The position numbers and the translations under genes are program-made. A stretch of DNA of 64,000 nucleotides. Source: Eleusine coracana subsp. coracana (taxonomy: Eukaryota > Streptophyta > Magnoliopsida > Poales > Poaceae). Where the stretch lies: the NCBI GenBank assembly GCA_032690845.1, contig CM064424.1:50233511-50297510 (forward strand), read 5' to 3'. Shown one piece after another: positions 54,382 through 64,000 of the stretch (positions are counted from its first letter, which is position 1; every line of letters starts with the position of its first letter). The notes below the pieces were generated by a model that saw only the letters and a program-made list of their open reading frames with translations, searched no databases and had not been told where the DNA came from.

Positions 54382-55510
54382 TACTCAAAGCCCTAACAAA
54401 TAGTCAAGTGTACCAAACACTTGCACCATAGCATGTTCTCCACTTTGATTCATCTTCATCAACCCTTGGACTCCATCAAGCTCACAAGCCTCATGCTTGT
54501 GGTCATCGTCATCAATCGCCAAGGACACCGTTGACAATCATCATAAGGTAGAAGAGGTTTCCTACACAAACAACACTCGTGCAGACATTAGTCATATTTC
54601 ATGTTCATCATTCATCACCAAAACATCATACCTTGGGGTGACCTTAATGGTCATGAACCTTACAATCTCCCCCTTTTTGGTGATGGATGACAACCACTAC
54701 TTATGATGATCTGAAACGGACGAGCAAGAAAGAACCAAAGAAAAAGAAAGGATTGAAAGGCATACCTTGGTCCTTACCATGGGAGTAGTCTCCCCCTTGA
54801 GATGTGCTAGGTGTTGAGGGAGAACTACCCACTCATTTAGCGCACTTGGATTTCAATCTTGAGCTGAAATTGCGCCCGTCTTGGTGTCGTGGTAGTCGAT
54901 CTTGTTGGTGTAGACACACACCAAGGACGTAGACGCTCATGTCGGTGAAGATGTACAATGTTGCCATAGACATGTACCGTTGTTTTTCTTCTCCATGTTG
55001 GTGTGGATATTCATCTTGATGTGATCTTCATTTCTTCTCCTCCTTGTTGCTATTTCGGCTTTTGGATCTTCATGTTCCATCTCCCCGAGTCTTCATATTC
55101 TTCTTTCCCTTTATGTTATTGATCGTCTTCATGTTCCTTCTCTTTGATCTAGACTTGGCTTTTGGATCTTCATGATCTTCATATTCCTTCTCCCCCTTTG
55201 TCACCTATCACTAAAAACCACACCAAACCGTAACGAAACCAAGAGGCATATGATAGTTGGCAAGAGTTAGGATAACTCCCCTTTTCATGGTGCTCCTCCT
55301 TGGTCTCAGTGGTGTTCCATCATAGCTCCCCCTACACTTATGACTCAACAAAATATTCTCTGAAATATGCAAGGGTTAGTCATTTGTGAGGTGGGAATGT
55401 ATGAGCCACTTGTCTTTGAGCCGCACAAGTAGATTTAACCTCGGAGCTCGGTTGAACATGGCTCAATGGGCATGAAGCACAAATATCACTATTAATGTAA
55501 AGGCTATGGA
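54382..55510 (-). mobile_element. H: SIRE-type 3' fragment, antisense
   Basis: 54382-54664 is the start of an LTR (antisense TGTAAGGTTC). Its PPT (antisense 'AAAAAGGGGGAGA') lies at 54665-54677 and matches A2's. 54678 to about 55510 matches A2's 3' non-coding region in reverse. No coding sequence. The right edge is approximate. Confidence 0.75.
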
Positions 55511-58500
55511 CTGTCTTCATTGGCTTGTATTGAAATAACGTACTTCTCGAGGGTAGAGCCGATGGTTGGATAAATATCTTGTGCATATTTAAAAAGTTGA
55601 TATGAACATGGGATTTCATGCATGAGAGTTAGAGGAATTGACATGTGCAAGAAGAGGGCATTAACGATACTGGTTGATCGTATCGACTTGGGGGCGAGAC
55701 AATGTGTATTGAAAACACCGGAAGAAATATCATCATATATTGGGTACTGATTCAAGACCAGACCAATGTGTGGACATGATGTGAAGAGAATTGGTATCAT
55801 TTTATTTATTTTGCTATCGGATATGTGTTGCATATATTTACTCCATCATTGGCTAGCATATGTTTTTATTTTATTAGTCATTTCATTGGCTGGAATATTT
55901 TTGCACTCCACCATCGGCTAGTTGTGTTTCTTTTATTTACTTTATCCATGAGCTATATGGAAAGTATCAAAAGCTGATGGTAAGATGGTGTGGCTTGAGA
56001 AGAAGTTCATGAAGTTATATCGTTTTGTGTCGATACGTCTAATCTTTTCCTTCTTCATCAACTGGATCAGAAGAATTGGTATCGGCTAGTACCGAGCAAT
56101 CTACACTTTTGAAGTATTAGTTAGCACTTCTCTCTCCATCAGTTTGCTCAGAGCACCAGATCATTATGAAAGAAAGTTCACTGATGGCTAAAGGTGAGCA
56201 TACGATGGAGGGAGTACAGGCATGCATTGGTGTTTCAAGCAATGGAGACAAGCAATGTTGGAGAACAGCGACAACCCTACAAGCCAAATATCAGTCATCA
56301 ACTCTAGAATTTCGAGCAGAAGAGATAAAGTCCGATGGCATTGGATGTGCTTTGAAGAGGAGAGATTAGAAAGTCACTAACCTGGGAGCTACTGGCGTCA
56401 TGTGTTGGAAAGTGAGCGTCGACTTAGCTACAGTAGTGATGGTTGTACACTACAAAGCCAATATGGCGAGTGAGCAGAATACTATAGCAGCCAGGATAGG
56501 ACTACCTTTGATCTACTAAAGGACTGAAAGACAGTTGGCTTGCCATGTCTTCATGATAATCAAGTTAACTGCTACGGCTGTTTGTCTTGGAGAACGGGCA
56601 AGATGCATTGGAAACACCAGGAGAATGCTCATCACAATATATTGGGTGCTGAATCAGGAATAAGCCGATGTGTGGATACATCATGTGAAGACAACCGGTT
56701 GTGGACCTAAAGTTGTCGCCCTGCATGTTGGTGCTGTCTCGGTTTAGTCCAATCCATCCAATCGTGACGATGGATTGAGTTTATTTAGGTTGATAACTTA
56801 CAACTTGGTGAACATTGGCTTATCACATGGAGCAATTTTTGGCTGATGAGAAGGGAGGAACTGATGTCCATGATTTGTTCCTCCAGAACAAAGTCTAGAT
56901 TTTTCTCGGGGCATCGGTACTTGTCATAGAAGCCATGGATTGATGAATACTTGATGGAGCGAGAATTATTGTTGCCTCTTGTGTTATGGTGATTCAGCAT
57001 AGCGCTTGTTCAATCCGTGACAAGCAGATTGTGGTGCGAGTATGGCATGGGGCACATATGTGATAATGCCATCGTCTTGATCACTGGAGGCAAGACCCTG
57101 AAGCATCAGCTAGCAACATTTAAATCCCTTCTTTCTATCCATCGATTATTGCTGTTGATTGCCTAGAACGATGCATGGATGGAATTGCTGGAAGGGAAGA
57201 ATCGAGAAGGGATGAGATCCTGATCAAGGTTCATTATCAATCTGGCATTGGATTCTGAGGATGGATGACATGATGACATCGTGGCTGCAAGCAGATACGT
57301 GATGGACGGGATCGATCGAGGGTTGTTTGCATCAAGAAGAGGTAGAAGCCAATGAAGCCGCCAGAGATCATGGAAGATGGTGTTGCCAATAACCGAAAGA
57401 GTTAACATAATCAATATCTTGTTTCCCGCATATTGGCTTTTCTATCGGCTTATTGGTTGTCTGTTATCGGCTTTCTTCTTCATAAAGATGCATGGTCTTC
57501 AGGGTTCTCTCTCTCCATTGGCCGTCCCTGAGCATCTGATGCACGGCATGGAGAGCATTGATATTTTTATTGGACATTGATTCTAGTTTCGGGGTTGATG
57601 ATGGATGGTTATTATGGAGTGTTGGAAAAAATTAGGAGTTCTAATCAAACATCAGCTCATCATTGGAAGTACGAACCCCATTGGATCTCCATGTTTTTAC
57701 TGAGGGTCTCATGATCAGGAGATAAGACATCACATCACCAAGTTACTGATAGCATGCTACAAGATTACCACGGGCCATCAGACTTGAGTTCAAAGCAAGC
57801 TATCAATGCACTGCTGCAGTGGCATGAACAGCTTGGCCGATGCTAATCATCAAGAATGCTAGCAGCAGGCATCAGATAAATGCAACATGTGGTTCAGAAA
57901 CATGAAGTTCTCATCAACACAAGTGTTCTACGCAAGTATCCAAAGGTGATGAAGTCTCTAGGTAGTTGGTAAGATTAGGGTATCGCCGTTACTTACCAGT
58001 TGAAGCATGGGCTCATTAAAAAGCTTTAAACTGTGAGCGCTCAAGATGTGAAGTTGGTACCTTTGTAACAAGCTGGGATGAGGGTTATCTCAAGATTGCT
58101 TTGAAGGCCCACTGGAAAGAAAAGTGTAAAGCCTAGATTTCATATATGAAGAGCAGAAAAATCAGCGTGAAGCACGATGATGATCAGCTGGTATGGTAGT
58201 AGTGTCCGAAGGTTCTAGTTCAAGATGGGTTTCTCATATCATTGAAGTCGCGGGATTCATATACAAAGGCAACTCATTGCTGATGCTCCAGATTTTACTG
58301 CAAGGTCTGATCCGTCCAAGCGTGACAATAGTCGAATGAAGGTCAAAGACTTGGGGGGCATCGACATTCTGAATAGAAGCATGGCGGCTAAGGGCGATTG
58401 ATGGTCGTGAACTATAAATGAAGATGGAGGTCAATTATCACTAGATGAAGGATGAGAACAAAATATTGAATTATCAATATTGCACCTTGTGATTGTTAGG

Positions 58501-59390
58501 CTAGTTTTGATCGGACTCAAGGAGCATCGGCATTGGAGTTACAATATTCCAGCATGGTGTTGCCGATGGTGCTATTGTGATTACCCCAGTTTAGTAAGAT
58601 TGAAAATCAACATTGAGGCTGATCCGAAGAAAGAATTGGCTAGAACAATGAATAAAAGGATTTCTAGAAGCCGATGTTTAGACTTGTTGCTCATAGAAGT
58701 CAAGGTAGCTGCTATACATAATGGACACATCGGAGTATGAGGATGGTTAAGAACATTGGCTGGAGGCATACAAAGCATCAAGGTTGTTTCTAGGGGCACA
58801 ATCATTGGATAGTAATAGCATTTGCAGATTGAAAAGTAAGCTCGAGCAAGTAAAATTCCAGATGACTATGGACAAGTCAATTGCAGCACAGAAGAGGCAG
58901 ATGGATGGTAATTTTTATATTTTGTCCTGGAGATGATTGGAGGCCAATGACAAGAGAGAAGCCGATGTCTATAATTATTTTAGTCCAGAGCTAATCATAG
59001 ACTTGGGGGCGTCGGCACTCTGAACAGAAGTCATGAGCATAAACTATTTGATTGTGAAGTCGGTCAGAAGAGGAGCAGCTAGGTTCACGCATTCTTAACA
59101 GAAGATCATGACCAGTTATTGGGACCTCAGGATGGATACATGAGTCGATACTAGTGACGTCACAGCTTGAAAAAAGCCAATGAAGCTAATGCTTGACCTC
59201 GTTTTATTGAGTACCACGACGTGCTTGAAGCAGATGGATTACACAAATGGTGCGAACTGTCGATGACTCGGCATATAGAGCGATATTGATCAATTCTAAG
59301 CATTGTTGAGTTTGAATAAAAGGGTTGAGATTACATGAAGAGGATGAATTTCAGAACATAATATATTATTTCCAAAACAGGGGGGGCATG
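55511..59390 (+). other. Non-coding internal region of a retroelement (L)
   Basis: 3.9 kb without a supported ORF. It holds diverged direct repeats: blocks at 55640-55790 and 56560-56700 share 'ATATTGGGT', 'GATGTGTGGA' and 'GAAAACACC'-like words. The phrase 'ACTTGGGGGGCATCG' recurs at 58348 and 58993. A purine-rich 'ACAGGGGGGGCATG' sits before the LTR at 59391. It resembles the long spacer of Tat-branch elements; this is inference. Confidence 0.5.
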
Positions 59391-60938
59391 TGTTGACACC
59401 AGAATTTTGCAGTTATGATCATCAAATATATGATGGTGGGCACACGAATACAGAGGTTGTCAAGATGATGCGCTGAGTTTGGTCGAAGATGGGAAACACC
59501 ACACTTACCTAACATGATTAAGGCATATCTATGGGTTTCCAAACCACCAGAAGCCTTCCTTTTCATGTTCCTTATTGATTCAAGGCATTTGGGACGTGAT
59601 GCTTGGATAAAAGGAAAGTTATAATTGAATTCGGATTGATTCCATGATAGCTTGACATACCGGCAGTAAAAAGGCCATATCTCCCTCATCTGAAGTCTGT
59701 TTTGGATGCATGAGTATGCCTTGAAAAGCTTATTTGATGGCCCACATGTTTGTACAGGTCCTAGCCTTTGTTTCATTTGACATAGACAAAGATATTCCAG
59801 AGAACCGAAGCATAGGATATTTAGATTTTGTTTTTAGAGTCTTTCCTTGTACGACAAGTCCATTCATCCCTAGAAATATAAAGGGCAGTGGCAATTGTAA
59901 ATCATCTCTTGATCAATATACAACTTGGTGCATCGCCATCCTAGAAACTGGTCAACCCTGACGGGTTCTTCGTCTAGAGCGGCCTCTCCACGATAGATGT
60001 AGGACTCATCACCCCGGCGGGTTCGTCATCATGAAGCAGGATGCATCGACTAGTTTGACCTCTGCGACATGGCGGAGGACTCGCCACCTCGGTGATTGCA
60101 GCGACCTGCCCAGGACTGTCTCTGCACGGACCAATCTTCTGGTTAGTTCGTCATGGTTGCTAGTTATCCGGTATACTAGATCTTTCTAGGTTGTTTTGCT
60201 AGGATTTGATGCATTCGTAGTTAATTCTAGTAACTCAATCTAGTCTGATTTATATATTCGAGTCACCTCTGAATAGATTTTAGCGATTAGATCTGGTATT
60301 GTGTGGGCGTTCGTTCGTTCCAAGAATCATCTTGGCTCAGACCGATCTGGGATATCTAGAACTGTCTCGATTAAGCCCGATCTTCTAGTTGGACAACCAT
60401 GCAAGAACGATCTCGTCGCGAGGGTCTGTTCATGATAGCGTTAGAGTGTTTAGCCGATGAGTTATCTGGTTACTAGCAATAGCCGATATGTTTTCACATA
60501 CCTAGCTTTTGTATCGGTTGTGGTTCATCGACTCTGTATATTGCACTAGTTTATTTGTATAGTCGATGAATCATCATATAGATTATCTATCTGTATTGTA
60601 TCAGCTAGATATTGTGATTTTATTAACTGGACGATATAATATTAATCGTTACAATTAGTCTAGTGTGCATCGGCTTGTAAATTCATTCTTTGTATTATTA
60701 AGATAAAGTCGATGCTTAATCATGTACTTAGTCTGCATCAACTTTGTGGCGGGATCGACTTTATGCCTAGAAGCCATCGTCGGTCGACTTGCAGGTGCAC
60801 ACCTTGTCAGTTGAATGGTCAAACTGACTGGCACGCCACGCACCATCTACCACGCGCCATTGGACCTGCACTAGAGCTAAGCAGATCTCCCAGGCCTCGT
60901 GTTTGCACATTGAGGGTCGAGTGCTAATTTTTGCATCA
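59391..60938 (+). repeat. LTR of element L
   Basis: It starts TGTTGACACCAG after a G-rich PPT, has a TATA-like AAATATAAAGG at 59874-59884, and probably ends TTTTTGCATCA at 60938. No second copy is in the window, so the end is tentative. Confidence 0.55.
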
Positions 60939-61025
60939 ATAGATAACAACAATAGGACTACGTGAAATAGGAGACAAAAATATAGTTTACATGTGGTTTG
61001 TGAAGTACAAAAAGAACTTATATAC
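60939..61025. other. Intron-like flank of the exon fragment
   Basis: AT-rich. Read antisense it begins 'GTATATAAGTTC', a plausible splice donor after the exon at 61026. Confidence 0.35.
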
Positions 61026-61322
61026 CTGTATCAGATCCTTGCTTCTGAAGCCAATCTTTGTAAGCATCAACATTCTCGTCACCAAGACTATCATCATCAT
61101 CATCATCCTCATTAGACTCGGACTCCCTCACTCGTTTCAGGGGTGTAATGCTAACATCTCCATAGCTGATTCATCACATGTTGTCAATAACATCCTAACT
61201 TTCTTCTCGACACCGATGCAATGAATTAACTTTTCTAAATCATCTGGTAAATCAAATGGCTCGAGACTTGCTGAGCTATTTCCACTTCTCTTCTTGTAGT
61301 AGAAGTAGTCTAGAGTTGGCAT
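61026..61322 (-). pseudogene. Exon-like gene fragment with splice donor
   Basis: Antisense ATG at 61322 gives 'MPTLDYFYYKKRSGNSSAS', 'LEPFDLPDDLEKLIHCIG' and 'DESAMEMLAL'. Near 61137 a one-base shift is needed, after which the reading is 'LKRVRESESNEDDDDDDS' and 'LGDENVDAYKDWLQKQGSD'. It ends at 'ACAG' before 'GTATATAAG', a good donor. The acidic run comes from GAT repeats. The parent gene is not recognised; a transposase or a captured host exon are both possible. Confidence 0.4.
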
Positions 61323-62420
61323 TTCTTAACGTCGCATCAAGAATATCGCTATCCTTGGTACGACTCTAGAAATGATTTGATGTTTGTTATGCTTTAAGAG
61401 TGAACCAATCCGCAAGCGCACGGAACATCTATTGTAGCATTTCACCCGGGAGTATTCCAAGGTATTGTATTTATTTTCTGCAGGGAAGCTAGGCGTAAGA
61501 GTATCTTGGTTTAACAAAGATATAACTATATGAATTATACCAACTGACCAAAGACAGGGGTAAGGATGTTCGATAACAATAGTTGGGGCAGCAGTGATAC
61601 AGGAGAAATCCACACTAAGATAAATAAAGAGATTGGTTAAGCTAGCTGGGAGGACAGCGAGTCTAAGTCTAGAATTCCTATGATTATGTCTTCCTATTAT
61701 ATCTAAGTCAAGTGTAAAAATCCTAGTTACTCGGGTTGAGTGCTTACACCAAATTCATGGTACAGCCTCGAGTCTTTCACCAATAAGCTTACTTCGGGGC
61801 ACGACAACGATCCACTAATAGGGTCGGTAACTAACCTCGTACACTAGTGGGCATGTTACCGCTAGAAAACCCTGCTTGAGACTTCCCGAACATGGTGGAA
61901 TACTAAATGGACGGACAGGGCTGTCACCACCTGCCGCCTACCACACATCCCGTGAGGACGAATGCAAAACCAGCTAGTGTTAACTTAGGCACCGCGCCTA
62001 CGTTTTCACTACGTATTCTTCCGTTGGCCTAGCGGAGGAATAGCCGGGGAATAACCAAGTCTAAGTTCTATTCAAGAACTAAACTTAATTAAATCCTAGC
62101 CGGGAATCCTGTAAACTATGCTTCAAAGTTCTTTCCCGATAATTGTAACTTGAGGAAATTGACTAAGTAAGGATATATACTTCACAAGATATAAAGGAAA
62201 AGATAATTATATTGATAAGGGATAAGTCTTATAAAAAGAGAAAATATATAAGAGAGCTCATACCAAGACTCCGAGATGACTTCTGGAATCCCGAGCGATG
62301 CTCTCGACTAGACTCTAACTTCCGACTAACTAACCTACTCTACTTAGTAGCACAAGTAGTAGGAAATGGACTCCAATGTTTTTCACTTGCTTCATCTCTT
62401 GTTTCTGCCGAATTCCCCCT

Positions 62421-62430
62421 CTATTTATAG
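62421..62430 (-). promoter_or_regulatory. TATA box in J (antisense CTATAAATAG)
   Basis: A good TATA match between AT-rich upstream and GC-rich downstream sequence, as expected for an LTR promoter firing antisense. Confidence 0.5.
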
Positions 62431-62720
62431 GTGGTGGAGACTTGGCGGGTACTTCAAGGTGGAGGAGAGTCGGTGGGCAAAATTTCCCCCGTCGGGCGAT
62501 GGACCATGCCAGGTGGCCACGTGTGCCGGGCGGCCGGGCATGCTGGGTGGCAGGCCAGGCCGAGCGGCCACTGGATTTGGTCGGTTTCCAACTGACTTGC
62601 TATGGATGGCTCAGATTTGGTCCGGATGGCGGTTCCTTGGTCGGTTCCCACCGAATTCTCCGATTTAGGGTCGGTAAGCCTCATGGTCCTCATGGGCTGG
62701 CAACCCTGGGTGGCCAACCC

Positions 62721-62804
62721 AGGCCGGGCGACAACCGAGGCTGGGCGGCAGGCCACACCGGGCGGCAAGCCAGGCCGGGCGGCAGGCCAGGTCGAGCGAC
62801 GGCC
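62721..62804. repeat. 17-bp GC-rich tandem repeat, five units
   Basis: Units of 17 bp such as AGGCCGGGCGGCAGGCC repeat five times (62721, 62738, 62755, 62772, 62789). A related cluster lies at about 63237-63322. Confidence 0.85.
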
Positions 62805-64000
62805 TGGCTCCGGAGTGTCTTGCTTTTGGGTGCTCACTTTGTGTGCGCCTCCCCCAGCTTGAGCTGCCACTGCTGTTGCTGAACTTGGTGTAGAGGTCTC
62901 TCCAAATACTTGCCATTCCTGCAAAAGGGTAACTTGGACACAATACCCGAAGGATAATATGATGATAATGGTCAGTGGTTAGTCGTTCGGTTAGTAGTCC
63001 AAGTGTTAGTCGTTCAAGCGTGCAAGAGTGACAACAAACTCTCTCTCTAGTTGGTTTTATTGCAGCACACATTCATTGCTAAGTGCAAGGTGCACTTACT
63101 AGAGGGAGCTAGTTGAGTGAGAAAAGAAGTGCAAAGGGAGAGAGGAAGTTTTCTGTTGAATGCTTTGAGTGGAGAAGCAAAGGAGAGTGAGCCCTCTATT
63201 CATAGGCTCAAGAGGAGCCTTGGGGGGCAATGTGGCTAGGCCGGTTGGTGGCCTATGTCGGGTGGCGACCCATGCCGGCCAACGGGCTATGCCGGGTGGA
63301 ATCCCATGCCGGGCGGCGTGGCTTTTTTTTCCTCCCACTTGGGTGCATTATTGATGGTAAAGTCATTTGTGCAAGTGCCAAGGTGAATGCATACTCCCAT
63401 TATTGCCATAAAGGAGAGAGGATAGAGAGCAAGAAAAGAGTGATGGGATGGCCAAAGTTAGAATTTTGCAATGAGTGTTCTGCCCTCTATTGTGCCTACT
63501 TGAATAGAGTGGCAGGTGAGAGTGGATGATCAAGAGATGGAATAATTTGTGTGGCTCTCATTCACTTCTTTTTGGCATGTAGGACTCTAGGTGAAAGAAT
63601 TTCACATGTGAAAAGGTAGCCACTCCTCATCCACTCATGGCCATCATTCTTGCATTAAAAGGGCCAAGAATCCGAAGAAAAATTGTGTCAGGTAGCGTGG
63701 CTTGCCAGGCGGCAGAAATGACCCAGTCGGGGGTTGTTTTTCATGAAAAATGACCTCCTGGGTGCTGAAATTTGACTGGGTTATTTCAGGCTGGGTTAAA
63801 GCCCTGAATCAGCACCGGGATGGTCGTTTTGACATGAAAACGACCTCCCGGCCAGGAAACTTGACCGAATTATCACCAAACTTTTTCAATTTTTTTTATA
63901 ACCTAATTTAATGGTTAAAGATGAGAATAAAAACAACCTAATCTAATGGTATATAAGAGGGAAAGGGGGATAAATATCGGTTACCTTCCGATGAGGGTTT

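Larger units (their letters stand above)
61327..64000 (-). mobile_element. J: Athila/Tat-like LTR or non-coding sequence
   Basis: 'GGGAGTATTCCAAGGT' near 61450 matches the equivalent part of the I LTR ('AGAGTATTCCAAGGTTAT', about 48340), in the same orientation. Antisense TATA CTATAAATAG is at 62421-62430; a second, weaker one lies near 63195. Two GC-rich clusters carry 17-bp repeats. No coding frame is supported; the ORFs at 62366-63338 are repeats read as protein. The right end is outside the window. Confidence 0.5.

Noticed and set aside
62721..62804. CRISPR-like array
   Set aside because: Tandem repeats without unique spacers, in a plant retroelement context.
62366..63338. Several Gly/Arg/Pro-rich ORFs
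   Set aside because: They are readings of the 17-bp GC-rich repeats in both strands.

Overview
This window is nuclear DNA of a grass (Poaceae, possibly a panicoid) and consists almost entirely of nested transposable elements. The case rests on the repeat content: Ty3/gypsy elements of Tekay-like, CRM-like and Athila/Tat-like type, and SIRE-type Ty1/copia elements whose LTRs carry 'CCGGACNGTCCGG' palindromes. Almost every element carries the tRNA-iMet primer-binding core 'TGGTATCAGAGC'. I find no intact host gene, no rRNA or tRNA gene and no CRISPR array. The species cannot be fixed from the sequence alone.

Left nest (1-28610), five layers deep. A decayed ORF1-type element (1-649 and 26622-28610) is split by a SIRE solo LTR (655-1655 and 25677-26616, target-site duplication TGCAG). 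That LTR is split by a non-autonomous Tekay-like element, T1 (1656-25671, duplication CTCTT). T1's 5' LTR is split by an antisense Tekay-type chromovirus, T2 (4209-22218, duplication AGCAC). T2's middle LTR is split by a small CRM-like composite, B (7524-10038, duplication ACTTT). T2 is a tandem array LTR-internal-LTR-internal(deleted)-LTR. It holds a gag-protease-RT-RNase H-integrase-chromodomain frame with six in-frame stops, and upstream of gag an extra ORF. Read from its best-context ATG, that ORF begins M-A-C-T-K-Q-T-T-R-K, very like the histone H3 tail, followed by an acidic tract, a conserved globular region and a coiled coil.

Middle nest (28611-46264). A plus-strand SIRE element, A2 (28611-43500), has a rearranged 5' end and decayed gag-pol. 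An antisense CRM-like gag-protease-only element, C (35266-39862), sits in its RT/RNase H region. A2 abuts the antisense SIRE remnant D (43501-46264), whose gag carries an in-frame 133-bp MITE.

Right part (46265-64000). After low-copy-looking sequence come: a fold-back element around a GC-rich coding fragment (46750-47572); a short LTR-PBS-gag stub (47913-48269); a decayed antisense Athila-like element, I (48270-54380), carrying 21-bp-spaced 'GCCGATCGGC' palindromes; a SIRE 3' fragment, H (54382-55510); a long non-coding retroelement internal region with its LTR (55511-60938); an exon-like fragment (61026-61322); and Athila/Tat-like non-coding sequence with 17-bp GC-rich tandem repeats (61327-64000).

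How the parts relate: every recognisable protein domain belongs to retrotransposition (gag, protease, RT, RNase H, integrase). None of the frames is complete, so the locus appears dead and relies on history rather than function. In the antisense gypsy and ORF1 frames the premature stops are about 22 TAG, 5 TGA and 0 TAA by my count, as expected from methylated-cytosine decay. The most notable item is the H3-tail-like ORF carried by an element that also encodes an integrase chromodomain.
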